Below, piece by piece: positions 50,381 to 57,967 of a DNA stretch of 64,000 nt. Position 1 is the first letter of the stretch; each line of letters opens with the position of its first letter. Both the position numbers and the translations under genes were made by a program. Source of the DNA: Microbacterium maritypicum MF109 (GTDB taxonomy: Bacteria > Actinomycetota > Actinomycetes > Actinomycetales > Microbacteriaceae); NCBI RefSeq assembly GCF_000455825.1, contig NZ_ATAO01000250.1:62001-126000 (forward strand), written 5' to 3'. Below the pieces are notes generated by a model, which ran no database searches, was not told the origin of the DNA, and was given only the letters and a program-made list of their open reading frames with translations.

Positions 50381-51997
50381 ATGAGCACCGACACCACGAC
50401 GGCAGGGCAGTACGCCGACACCGCAGGGCGAGCCGTGCTGGAGACGATCCGCGCCTACGGCGTGACCGCGATCTTCGGCATCCCCGGCACCCACAACCTC
50501 GAGCTCTACCGGCCGCTCGCCGACCTCGGCATCCGCGCGGTCACGAACCGCCACGAGCAGGGGTCGGGCTACGGGGCCGACGGTTGGGCGCAGCAGACCG
50601 GCCTCCCCGGCGTCGTCATCACGACCTCGGGCCCCGGACTGCAGAACGCCATGAGTGCGATCGGCACGGCGTTCTGCGAATCACGGCCGCTCATCGTCCT
50701 CTCACCGGGGGTGCCCCTCGGTGCGGAGTTCGCCGACGTGGGCACCCTGCACGAGACGAAGGACGCCACGGCCATGGTCGGCGCGATCGCCGAGTGGTCT
50801 CGTCGCGTGACGAGCGCCGCCGAGGCGGTCGAGGCCGTCCATGATGCGTTCGCACTGTTCCGCACCGGTCGTCCCCGTCCTGTGCACATCGAGATCCCGC
50901 TCGACGTGCTGGAGGCTCCGGCCGACGTCTCCGCCGAGGCGCGGCGACCGCGCCCGGTGCCGACCCGGGTCTCCGGGGAGCCGACCGCGCTCGCCGAGGC
51001 GGCCCGTCTCCTGGCCGCCGCGAAGACGCCCGTGATCGTCGCCGGTGGGGGAGCGGTGGATGCCGCGCACGAGGTCACGACCTTCGCCGAGCGACTCGGT
51101 GCCCCGGTGCTGACCACGCTGAACGGCAAGGGTGTGGTCGATGAACGGCACGCGCTCTCGCTCGGTTCGAACCTGCGGCTCGCCGCGGCCCGTGCGGTCG
51201 CGGAAGACGCCGACGTGCTGCTCGTGGTCGGCTCGAAACTCGGTGAGGCCGAGCTGTGGGCGCCGCGACTCGAAGCCCGTGGAACCGTGATCCGCATCGA
51301 CATCTCACCGGCGCAGCGCGACAAGAACCTCGCCGCGACCGTCGGGATCACGGGCGATGCGGCCGCCGTCCTGGAGGCGCTGCTGCCGTCCCTCTCCGCC
51401 GAGACCCGCGCGCCGCGCGACCTCACGGCCGAACGTGCGGCGATCGACGTCGAGATGCGGGAGACCGCACCCGAGACGGTCGCCCTCGCCGAGATCATCG
51501 CCGACGCCCTGCCCGACGACGCGGTCGTCGCGGGCGACTCGTCCCAGATCGTCTACATGGCGCTGGGCAGCGTGCTGCGGGCGGCCCATCCCCACTCCCT
51601 GCTCTACACCCCCACCTACGCGACCCTCGGCTACGGCCTGCCCGCGGCGATCGGCGCACGGGTCGCGCAGACCGAGCACCCGGTCGTGACCGTGATCGGC
51701 GACGGCGCCCTGATGTTCTGCGTGAACGAGCTGGTCACCGCGGTCGAGCAGCGCCTCGATGTCACGGTCGTGTGCGTCGACAACGGCGGGTATGCCGAGA
51801 TCCGGCAGAACGAGGTCGATCGCGGCATGGCCCCGATCGGCGTCGACCTGGTGCAGCCGGACTGGGCGGCGCTCGCGACGGCCTTCGGAGCGACCGGCCG
51901 CCGCGTGGAACGGCGCGACGACATCGCGTCGAGCATCCGCGCCGCGATCACCGCCGGGGGCGTGCAGCTGGTGCACATCCCGCAGCATGCCCTCTGA
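50381..51997 (+). CDS. thiamine-pyrophosphate-dependent enzyme, acetolactate-synthase-like
   Basis: A 538-residue three-domain TPP enzyme: N-terminal Pyr domain with FGIPGTHNLELYRPL and catalytic Glu in NRHEQGSGYGADG, central domain VIVAGGGAVDAAHE, and C-terminal PP domain with GDGALMFCVNELVTAVEQ (split by the metal-binding Asn) and VVCVDNGGYAEIRQ. In Pseudomonas, the related AruI decarboxylates 2-ketoarginine ahead of a guanidinobutyrase of the ureohydrolase family. The next gene here is a ureohydrolase, so a guanidino-keto-acid decarboxylase is a reasonable hypothesis. True acetolactate synthase is unlikely without a regulatory subunit nearby. Confidence 0.88.
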   Translation: MSTDTTTAGQYADTAGRAVLETIRAYGVTAIFGIPGTHNLELYRPLADLGIRAVTNRHEQGSGYGADGWAQQTGLPGVVITTSGPGLQNAMSAIGTAFCESRPLIVLSPGVPLGAEFADVGTLHETKDATAMVGAIAEWSRRVTSAAEAVEAVHDAFALFRTGRPRPVHIEIPLDVLEAPADVSAEARRPRPVPTRVSGEPTALAEAARLLAAAKTPVIVAGGGAVDAAHEVTTFAERLGAPVLTTLNGKGVVDERHALSLGSNLRLAAARAVAEDADVLLVVGSKLGEAELWAPRLEARGTVIRIDISPAQRDKNLAATVGITGDAAAVLEALLPSLSAETRAPRDLTAERAAIDVEMRETAPETVALAEIIADALPDDAVVAGDSSQIVYMALGSVLRAAHPHSLLYTPTYATLGYGLPAAIGARVAQTEHPVVTVIGDGALMFCVNELVTAVEQRLDVTVVCVDNGGYAEIRQNEVDRGMAPIGVDLVQPDWAALATAFGATGRRVERRDDIASSIRAAITAGGVQLVHIPQHAL

Positions 51998-52041
51998 GCC
52001 CCACTGACCCTCCAGATCACCCCGACGAACAGGAACGAGCA

Positions 52042-52989
52042 ATGACCGAGAACGTGGGCCCCATCGACGCGTCCGTGAACCCCCGCTACTCCGGCATCGC
52101 GACCTTCGCGCGCCTGCCGCGCATCGAAGACGTGCCCCGTGCCGACATCGCGGTCGTCGGCATCCCCTTCGACTCCGGCGTCAGCTACCGGCCGGGCACG
52201 CGGTTCGGTCCTTCGCACGTGCGCGAGTCGTCGCGCCTGCTGCGGCCGTACAACCCCGCGCAGGATGTGTCGCCGTTCGCCATCGCGCAGGTCGTGGATG
52301 CCGGTGACATCCCGGTCAACCCGTTCGATCTGACCGAGGCCGTGACCGAGGTCGAGCGTGCGGCGCTGGCCCTCGGCGAGCAGGTGCAGCGTATCGTCAC
52401 GATCGGCGGCGATCACACGGTGGCGCTGCCACTGTTGAGGGCGGTCGCCGCGAAGCACGGTCCGGTCGCGGTCCTGCATTTCGACGCCCACCTCGACACG
52501 TGGGACACCTACTTCGGGGCTCCCATCACGCACGGCACCCCCTTCCGCCGGGCGAGCGAGGAGGGACTGATCGACCTCACCGCCAGCTGCCACGTCGGCA
52601 CCCGCGGCCCCCTGTACTCGAAGCAGGACCTCGAGGACGACGAGCGCCTGGGCTTCTCGATCGTGTCGAGCGAGTACATCGAGGAGCACGGGGTCGAGGC
52701 CGGCATCGCCCGCATCCTGCAGCGCATCGGCGACAAGCCGCTGTACGTGTCGATCGACATCGACGTGCTCGACCCCGCTCACGCACCCGGTACCGGCACC
52801 CCGGAGGCCGGTGGGCTCACCAGTCGCGAGCTGCTGCGGATCCTGCGCGCTCTGAAATCGCAGAACATCGTCGGGGCGGACGTGGTCGAGGTCTCGCCCG
52901 CCTACGATCACGCGCAGATGACCGGCATCGCCGCGAGCCACGTGGTCTACGAGCTCGTGACGCTGCTGGCCGCCCGCCTCGCCGCCTGA
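52042..52989 (+). CDS. ureohydrolase (agmatinase/guanidinobutyrase family)
   Basis: A 315-residue ureohydrolase with all manganese ligands: GGDHTVALP, LHFDAHLDTWDTY and SIDIDVLDPAHAPGTGTPE. The N-terminal part has VVGIPFDSGVSYRPGTRFGPSHVRESS, as in agmatinases and guanidinobutyrases. It removes urea from a guanidino compound; which one cannot be fixed from sequence. Neighbouring TPP enzyme, amidohydrolase and MHS transporter suggest a pathway for an arginine-derived or other guanidino acid rather than polyamine synthesis, because no speA/speE gene is nearby. It is the last gene of the cluster; complex repeats follow. Confidence 0.9.
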   Translation: MTENVGPIDASVNPRYSGIATFARLPRIEDVPRADIAVVGIPFDSGVSYRPGTRFGPSHVRESSRLLRPYNPAQDVSPFAIAQVVDAGDIPVNPFDLTEAVTEVERAALALGEQVQRIVTIGGDHTVALPLLRAVAAKHGPVAVLHFDAHLDTWDTYFGAPITHGTPFRRASEEGLIDLTASCHVGTRGPLYSKQDLEDDERLGFSIVSSEYIEEHGVEAGIARILQRIGDKPLYVSIDIDVLDPAHAPGTGTPEAGGLTSRELLRILRALKSQNIVGADVVEVSPAYDHAQMTGIAASHVVYELVTLLAARLAA

Positions 52990-52990
52990 C

Positions 52991-53117
52991 GTCGCAGCTC
53001 CTGCCGCTCGCATCCGTCCCGCCGGTTCCGGCCGCGCCGCACGCGGCCCGCCGGTTCCGGTCGCAGTTCCTGCCGCGCCGCACGCGTCCCGCTGGTTCCG
53101 GTCGCAGTTCCTGCCGC
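52991..53117. repeat. tandem copies of one arm of the dispersed element
   Basis: Units that begin GTCGCAG(C/T)TCCTGCCGC and end GGTTCCG start at 52991 (40 bases), 53060 (41 bases) and 53101; a partial unit occupies 53031-53059. The unit equals one arm of the inverted repeat at 46101-46163 plus a linker, so the arm has been amplified here. Confidence 0.75.
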
Positions 53118-53155
53118 GCCGCACGCCGCCGGGCGGCAACAACTGCGACCGGAAC
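53095..53155. repeat. long inverted repeat, copy 2 of a dispersed element
   Basis: Arms 53095-53117 and 53133-53155 match at 21 of 23 positions around a 15-base loop. The arms share the core GTTCCGGTCGCAG and the CTGCCGC end with copy 1 at 46101-46163. The element lies in the converging gap after the ureohydrolase gene. Confidence 0.85.
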
Positions 53156-53252
53156 CTCCCGGATGCGGAACCTCCCGGATGCGGAACCTCCCGGATGCGG
53201 AACCTCCCGGATGCGGAACCTCCCGGATGCGACACCTCCCGGAGGCGACACC
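53150..53252. repeat. 16-base tandem repeats
   Basis: Five exact head-to-tail copies of CGGAACCTCCCGGATG (53150-53229), a diverged sixth (53230-53245) and a partial seventh that runs into the stop codon of the RIO kinase gene. There are no spacers, so this is not a CRISPR array. The unit starts in the right arm of the inverted repeat, suggesting slippage from it. Confidence 0.85.
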
Positions 53253-54173
53253 TCACGTGTACGACGCGGCGAGCATCTCGGCGAACAGCTCCTCGGGGTC
53301 GCACTCCACCCGGCGGCGGGTGAACCAGTCGCAGATGTTCACGCAGTCGCGGTGCAGCAGGTCGAGCCCCTGCGGGTTCGCGATGATGTCGACGATCTGC
53401 GGCAGGTCGATCACGCGCACCCGCCCGTCGTGCACGAGCAGGTTGTAGGCCGAGAGGTCGCCGTGGGCGAAGCCGGCTGCGGCGAAGATCCGCATCAGGT
53501 CGACCACCTGCGCGTAGTAGCCCTGCAGCTCGGCGCGGTCGGCGCGCACCTGGGCCAGGCGGGGCGCGGCCGTGCCGTCGGCGTCGCCGAGGAACTCCAT
53601 CAGTACCTCGGTGCCGTTCACCTGCACGGGATAGGGCACCGGGGCGCCGAGCTCCCACATGCGGCAGAGGGCCTCGAACTCGGCGAAGGACCACTGCGCG
53701 GCGGCCACCTCGCGACCGTGGTCGGACTTCTTGGCGAGGGCCCGTGCATCACGGGTGTTCCGTGTGCTGCGGCCCTCGGTGTAGACGGATGACCGGTGGA
53801 AGCTGCGGTGTTCTGCGCTGCGGTAGCGCTTCGCCGCGAGCAGCGTGTGCTGCGAGGGATCGCCCGGCACCGCGCGTTCGAGCAGGAACACGTCGGCCTC
53901 CTTGCCGGTCTTGAGGATGCCGCGCTCGGTGTCGAGTGCGCCCGCCGAGGTCACGACCCATGCGGGCCACGGCTCGGGGCCGCGTTCGGAGGGGGTGATC
54001 GCCGGCCACGTGGACCAGCGCTGGCCCTCGCCAGGATCGACGTCGGCGAAGGAGAGCTCGGTTTCGAGGGCGTCAAAGGCGGCGGGATCGAACGTGGTGG
54101 GATCGAACGCGGTGGAATCGAGCGGGGATGCGTCGAAGGACGCGGCTTCCGAGGAAGCGAAGAGATCAGACAC
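53253..54173 (-). CDS. RIO1-type serine/threonine protein kinase
   Basis: The GTG at 54173 (GGAG eight bases upstream) gives 306 residues. A Phe-Asp-Pro-rich N-terminal stretch (TTFDPAAFD) precedes a RIO kinase domain: ILKTGKEADVFLLE as the ATP-binding loop, AAKRYRS with the catalytic Lys, FGHGDLS-type loop seen as FAHGDLSAYNLLVHDG, and RVIDLPQIVD as the metal-binding loop. RIO kinases are ancient and act in ribosome maturation in eukaryotes and archaea; bacterial members have no agreed substrate. Its stop lies at the end of the 16-base repeat array. A longer in-frame start at 54257 adds an unconserved leader and overlaps the short frame at 54208. Confidence 0.87.
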   Translation of the reverse strand: MSDLFASSEAASFDASPLDSTAFDPTTFDPAAFDALETELSFADVDPGEGQRWSTWPAITPSERGPEPWPAWVVTSAGALDTERGILKTGKEADVFLLERAVPGDPSQHTLLAAKRYRSAEHRSFHRSSVYTEGRSTRNTRDARALAKKSDHGREVAAAQWSFAEFEALCRMWELGAPVPYPVQVNGTEVLMEFLGDADGTAAPRLAQVRADRAELQGYYAQVVDLMRIFAAAGFAHGDLSAYNLLVHDGRVRVIDLPQIVDIIANPQGLDLLHRDCVNICDWFTRRRVECDPEELFAEMLAASYT

Positions 54174-54207
54174 GATGTGGCTCCGGGAGCAGGAGGCCAC
54201 ACCACGA

Positions 54208-54270
54208 TCAGGAGCGGGCGGCCTCGAAGGGAAGATGGTCGGCGGAGAGCGCGACAAAGACGGTGTTCAT
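54208..54270 (-). CDS. possible 20-residue upstream peptide
   Basis: A short frame MNTVFVALSADHLPFEAARS lies 34 bases upstream of the RIO kinase start, with GGAG eight bases before its ATG. It could be a leader peptide that tunes the kinase gene, or chance. It has no Arg, Trp or Cys run typical of attenuators. The whole stretch 54174-54477 (304 bases, between the kinase and the DHA1 exporter) holds otherwise only GC-rich DNA with no clear promoter or gene. Confidence 0.35.
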   Translation of the reverse strand: MNTVFVALSADHLPFEAARS

Positions 54271-54477
54271 GTCCTCGGCTCCTTCCGCTCGGGCTTCCCG
54301 GGCTCGTCCCGGTGCGTCGTCGAGCCTAGGGCGTTCGCGGCGGGCTTGTCCAGACCCGCGGACGTTCGCCCCGTCGGTAGTTCCGTCGAGGGTTCGGCCC
54401 GACGCGCCCGGACGAATGGTCGGGTGCCGCGGACGACCGGTCGGGCGACGCCGTCCCGATCCTGCGAACGTGGAACC

Positions 54478-55674
54478 ATGACCACGACCGCCCCCGTTCC
54501 CACCCTGCCGTCCTCCGCAGCGTCCCGTATCCGCTACGGCGGGCTCATCGTGCTGATGCTGATGGGCTTCCTGCTGGTCACGGCCGAGTTCCTGCCCAAC
54601 GGCGTGCTCACCGAGATGGCCGACGGGCTCGGGGTCACCCCGGGTCAAGCCGGACAGACCGTGACCGTGACCGCGCTGGTCGGACTCGTGGTCGCGCCGA
54701 CTGTCGGACTCATCTTCCCGCGCCTCGACCGTCGGTCGCTGCTGGTATGGATGGCGCTCGCCGCCGCGGTGTCGAACCTCATCGTGGCGATCTCGCCGAA
54801 TCTGATCATCGTGCTGCTGGCGCGCTTCCTGCTCGGGGCGGCGATCAGCGCGTTCTGGGCGATGTCGATCACGGTCGCCGCACGTCTCGCGGGACCGGCG
54901 AACCTCGGCCGCGGTGTGATGTTCACCTCGGCCGGCGTCTCGCTGGCGACCGTGGCCGGCGTACCGCTGGGCGTCATGCTGAGCGAGCTCGTCGACTGGC
55001 GAATGGTCTTCGCCATCGCGGGTGTGCTGATGGTCGTGCTCGCGGTCGTCCTGCGGTTCGCGCTGCCGTCGGTGCCGGCGGAACGGGCATCGAGCCTGCG
55101 TCTGCTCGTCGACACCCTGCGCCGTCCCGGCATCGGTCTCGGCATGGTCGGGCACGTGCTCGTCGTGCTCGGGCACTTCCTCGCCTACACATACGTGCGT
55201 CTCGCGCTGGAGCGCATCCCGGAGGTCGACGCCTCGACCATCGTCGTGCTGCTCGCGCTGTTCGGCGTCGGCGGACTGCTCGGCAACATCACGATCGGCC
55301 TCGTCATCGACCGCACGTTCGCCTTCTTCGCGGTGTTCGCGCCGCTGGTGATCGCAGTGTCCGTCATCTCGATGATCCTGTTCTCGGGGTCGGTCATCGG
55401 CGTCGGCATCGTCGTGCTGGTGTGGGGCTTCTTCTTCTCGTCCTGGCTGATCGTCGCCAACACCTGGGTCGGGCACCGCATGCCCGATCGGCTCGAAGCC
55501 GGCGGCAGCCTCGTCGTGGTGGGCTTCCAGGGGGCGATCACGCTCGCGGCCGGCATCGGCGGACTGCTCGTCGACACGCTGAACGTCGAACTGGTCTACG
55601 TGATCGGCGCCATCTCGCTGCTCGCGGGCGCGGTGCTCTTCGGCGCCTCGAACCGCGTCAGCAGCAGGGGCTGA
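54478..55674 (+). CDS. MFS transporter, DHA1 (AraJ-like) type
   Basis: A 398-residue exporter from ATG 54478, with 12 predicted helices. DHA1 marks: LLVTAEFLPNGVLTEMADGLGVTPGQAGQ at helices 1-2 (seen as FLLVTAEFLPNGVL and GVTPGQAGQTVTV), FPRLDRRSLLVWM, and LLARFLLGAAISAFWAMS. The ITVAARLAGPANLGRGVMF loop matches sugar- and drug-efflux members. It converges with an AraC-type gene that has a cupin domain, a frequent companion of such exporters. Substrate unknown. Confidence 0.9.
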   Translation: MTTTAPVPTLPSSAASRIRYGGLIVLMLMGFLLVTAEFLPNGVLTEMADGLGVTPGQAGQTVTVTALVGLVVAPTVGLIFPRLDRRSLLVWMALAAAVSNLIVAISPNLIIVLLARFLLGAAISAFWAMSITVAARLAGPANLGRGVMFTSAGVSLATVAGVPLGVMLSELVDWRMVFAIAGVLMVVLAVVLRFALPSVPAERASSLRLLVDTLRRPGIGLGMVGHVLVVLGHFLAYTYVRLALERIPEVDASTIVVLLALFGVGGLLGNITIGLVIDRTFAFFAVFAPLVIAVSVISMILFSGSVIGVGIVVLVWGFFFSSWLIVANTWVGHRMPDRLEAGGSLVVVGFQGAITLAAGIGGLLVDTLNVELVYVIGAISLLAGAVLFGASNRVSSRG

Positions 55675-55705
55675 GAGGGTTCGGGATCTTTCAGCCGGGG
55701 ATCTT

Positions 55706-56623
55706 TCAGGCGGGGACAGGAGTGCGGTTCGCGAGCCGCCAGGCGGAGGGGGTCTGTCCGGTGCGGCGTCGGAACGCCCGACTGAACCCTTCATCCGAGG
55801 CGTAGCCGAGTTCGCGGGAGACATCCGAGACGCTCCGCCCCGCGTCGAGCATCCGCTTGGCTGCGTCGACGCGAACTTCGGTCACGTAGTCGGCGGGCGA
55901 GCGACCGACGGCGCTGCGGAACCGTTCGGCGAACGTGGAGCGCGACATGGCTCCGATGCCGGCGAGGCGCTCGACAGTCCAGTCGCGGCCGGGCTCCTCG
56001 CGGATGGCGTCGACGACCCGGTCGAGGAAGGGGTCGTTCGACAGCGACGGCCAGCCCGACGGTGCGCAGCCGTTCGCAGCCCAGGCGCGGATGACCGACA
56101 GCAGCACCGTCGTCGCCATCATGCGGCAGATGATGGGATCGCCCTGGCGGGCGGGCTTCAGGGTGTGGTCGATCACGCCCATGTTCAGGGCGAGGGCCGC
56201 GGCGGCCGGCTCCACTGTGTCGAACCCGGTGACGGTGAGGAAGGGCGGCAGCAGTGCGGGCAGCGGCGACGCCGCATCCGCGAGTTCGATATCGGCGATC
56301 ATGAGGCTCGTGGTGCTCGCGGCCTCGAGGACGAACGCTGAGCGGCCGATGGTCAGGAAGGCGTCGCCCGCGACCAGCACGTCATGCCGGTTCTCCGGGG
56401 TGGAGGGGCGCGTCTTCGAGTCCGGGTCGACGTCGAGTCGGCAGCCGTCGCCGAGCGGAGGGTGCCCCAGGACTCCGCCCTCCACGACGTAGACCAGCGT
56501 GATGGCACCGGCAGGGATCGGCAGCAGCGCTCCCGCAGCGAGAGAGGTGCGCCGGCCGATGCCGACGCGGAGGTCGACGGCGCCGAGCACGTTCGAGAGC
56601 GCGTCCGCATCCACTGTCACCAT
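55706..56623 (-). CDS. AraC family transcriptional regulator with N-terminal cupin
   Basis: A 305-residue AraC regulator. Residues about 1-190 form an AraC-type cupin sensing domain (VYVVEGGVLGH, FLTIGRSAFVLEA), and the C-terminal double helix-turn-helix is ERLAGIGAMSRSTFAERFRS with VSRELGYASDEGFSRAFRRR and TGQTPSAWR. Family members often control a neighbouring exporter or dehydrogenase. A 7-base-arm dyad lies 54 bases upstream, between this gene and the DUF3817 gene, and may be its binding site. GTG or ATG starts inside the same region are not better supported than 56623. Confidence 0.9.
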   Translation of the reverse strand: MVTVDADALSNVLGAVDLRVGIGRRTSLAAGALLPIPAGAITLVYVVEGGVLGHPPLGDGCRLDVDPDSKTRPSTPENRHDVLVAGDAFLTIGRSAFVLEAASTTSLMIADIELADAASPLPALLPPFLTVTGFDTVEPAAAALALNMGVIDHTLKPARQGDPIICRMMATTVLLSVIRAWAANGCAPSGWPSLSNDPFLDRVVDAIREEPGRDWTVERLAGIGAMSRSTFAERFRSAVGRSPADYVTEVRVDAAKRMLDAGRSVSDVSRELGYASDEGFSRAFRRRTGQTPSAWRLANRTPVPA

Positions 56624-56676
56624 GCCTTCGGCAACATCGCGAGGCGGTGAGCTATTCCACTGCCGGCGGGATCAAC

Positions 56677-56695
56677 CGTTCGATTGATTCGAACG
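56677..56695. promoter_or_regulatory. dyad between AraC and DUF3817 genes
   Basis: CGTTCGATTGATTCGAACG: 7-base perfect arms around TTGAT, in the 117-base divergent gap. It is AT-richer than its surroundings and sits 46 bases before the GTG of the DUF3817 gene. Confidence 0.5.
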
Positions 56696-56740
56696 ATATG
56701 TCCGGCGGATACGGTGGAGGGACCCCACCCGAGGAGTACC

Positions 56741-57202
56741 GTGTTCCGCACACCCGACCGTCTGTTCCGAGTTCTCGCGATCGCGGAGGCGATCACCTGG
56801 ACGATCCTGATCGCCGCGATCATCGCCCGCGCCGTCGGCGCTCCGGGGATCGTGGTGACCGTGGGCGGTGGCATCCACGGGTTCGTGTTCCTGTCGTACG
56901 CGGCGACGGCGATCCTGGTCGCATTGAACCAGCGCTGGCACGTCGGCGTCGGCGTGCTCGCCGTGGCCAGTGCCATCGTCCCCTACGCGACGATCCCGAT
57001 GGAGATCTGGCTGCATCGCACCGGTCGACTCACCGGCGACTGGCGCCTCGATGCGACGGACGACCCGCGGGATCGCCGCTGGTACGACCGACTGATGCGC
57101 TGGTTCCTGCAGCGGCCATGGGTGCTCGCGCTGTTGCTGGTCGTCGGCATCGTCGCGCTGTACGTCATCCTGCTGCTGATCGGCCCTCCGGGCGGCAAGT
57201 GA
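56741..57202 (+). CDS. DUF3817 membrane protein
   Basis: GTG 56741 with GAGGAG four bases upstream gives 153 residues; the longer frame adds a region without conservation. The first 100 residues have the DUF3817 pattern: FRTPDRLFRVLAIAEAITWT, a Gly-His pair in GGGIHGFVFLSYAATA, and the helix ending YATIPMEIWLHR. Here a fourth helix (VLALLLVVGIVALYVILLLIG) follows a basic loop, making it longer than the usual family member of about 100 residues. DUF3817 proteins are small integral membrane proteins of unknown function, common in Actinobacteria. Confidence 0.85.
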   Translation: MFRTPDRLFRVLAIAEAITWTILIAAIIARAVGAPGIVVTVGGGIHGFVFLSYAATAILVALNQRWHVGVGVLAVASAIVPYATIPMEIWLHRTGRLTGDWRLDATDDPRDRRWYDRLMRWFLQRPWVLALLLVVGIVALYVILLLIGPPGGK

Positions 57203-57229
57203 GTCCGTGCGGTCGCGCCGCCGCTGCGC

Positions 57230-57889
57230 TCAGGGAGTGACGACGACCGCGTTCTCCTCGTTGATCGCGGCCATCGTCGCCTCCGCATCCGCGGCGGTGC
57301 AGTCCACGATCACCGACAAGCCCACTCCGGTCTGAGTGAATGCGCGTGCGGCCATGAGCCAGGTGCGGCTGCCGTCCACGCCCACCACCTGGCGCATCTC
57401 GACGCCCCCGCTCCCACCGGCCATATAGCTGAACTCGCCGGTGGTCGCGAGCGCGGTGACCTCGCTGGTCGGAGTCTGCAGCAGCACACCGAGGATCGCA
57501 TCGGATGACGCGCTGTCGTCCCCGGCGACCACGGGCACGTCGGTCGTGTACCCCTGCCAGAACCGTGCTGTGCAGGTGCCGTCGACCGTGCCGTAGGTCC
57601 AGCCGCCGTTGCCGTCGTCGGGTGAGACCGTCTTCCACCCGTCGTCGGCCATGAGCCCGTCGCCCCATTCGATGTAGGTGTCGTCGGCGAGATCGAGGCC
57701 TTCGGCGAAGGTCAGGGTCGAACCGGGCGCCTCGTCGACGGGTGCATCGGTCTCCGTGCTCGGCGAGATGGCGTCGGACGGCGATGTCGCGGGGATCTGC
57801 GCGTACAGGCATCCGCTCAGCGAGAGCACTCCCGTGACAGCGATCGCGGTGGCGGCCAGGCGCAGGGGGATGGAGGAGGTGCGCGTCAT
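57230..57889 (-). CDS. hypothetical lipoprotein
   Basis: A 219-residue lipoprotein: basic start, hydrophobic core, and lipobox LSGC (Cys near residue 27). A Ser/Thr/Pro linker follows, then a compact domain with a Cys in GTCTARFWQGY and another in VIVDCTAADAEA that could form a disulfide outside the membrane. I do not recognise the fold. It converges with the DUF3817 gene with 27 bases between the stops. The start is followed upstream by short tandem repeats. Confidence 0.8.
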   Translation of the reverse strand: MTRTSSIPLRLAATAIAVTGVLSLSGCLYAQIPATSPSDAISPSTETDAPVDEAPGSTLTFAEGLDLADDTYIEWGDGLMADDGWKTVSPDDGNGGWTYGTVDGTCTARFWQGYTTDVPVVAGDDSASSDAILGVLLQTPTSEVTALATTGEFSYMAGGSGGVEMRQVVGVDGSRTWLMAARAFTQTGVGLSVIVDCTAADAEATMAAINEENAVVVTP

Positions 57890-57903
57890 GCGGGCCAGCC
57901 TAG

Positions 57904-57931
57904 CCCTGCGCCCTGCGCCCTGCGCCCTGCG
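57904..57931. repeat. 7-base tandem repeats
   Basis: Four exact copies of CCCTGCG, followed by two copies of an 18-base unit starting CCGTCCTCGACTCCCG (from 57933). They lie between the lipoprotein start and the flavoprotein stop. Probably slippage products. Confidence 0.7.
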
Positions 57932-57967
57932 CCCGTCCTCGACTCCCGTGCCGTCCTCGACTCCCGC

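Noticed and set aside
50381..51997. Acetolactate synthase ilvB
   Set aside because: No ilvN or ilvC nearby; the context is catabolic with a ureohydrolase.
53150..53252. CRISPR array
   Set aside because: The 16-base units are contiguous with no spacers and no cas genes are present.
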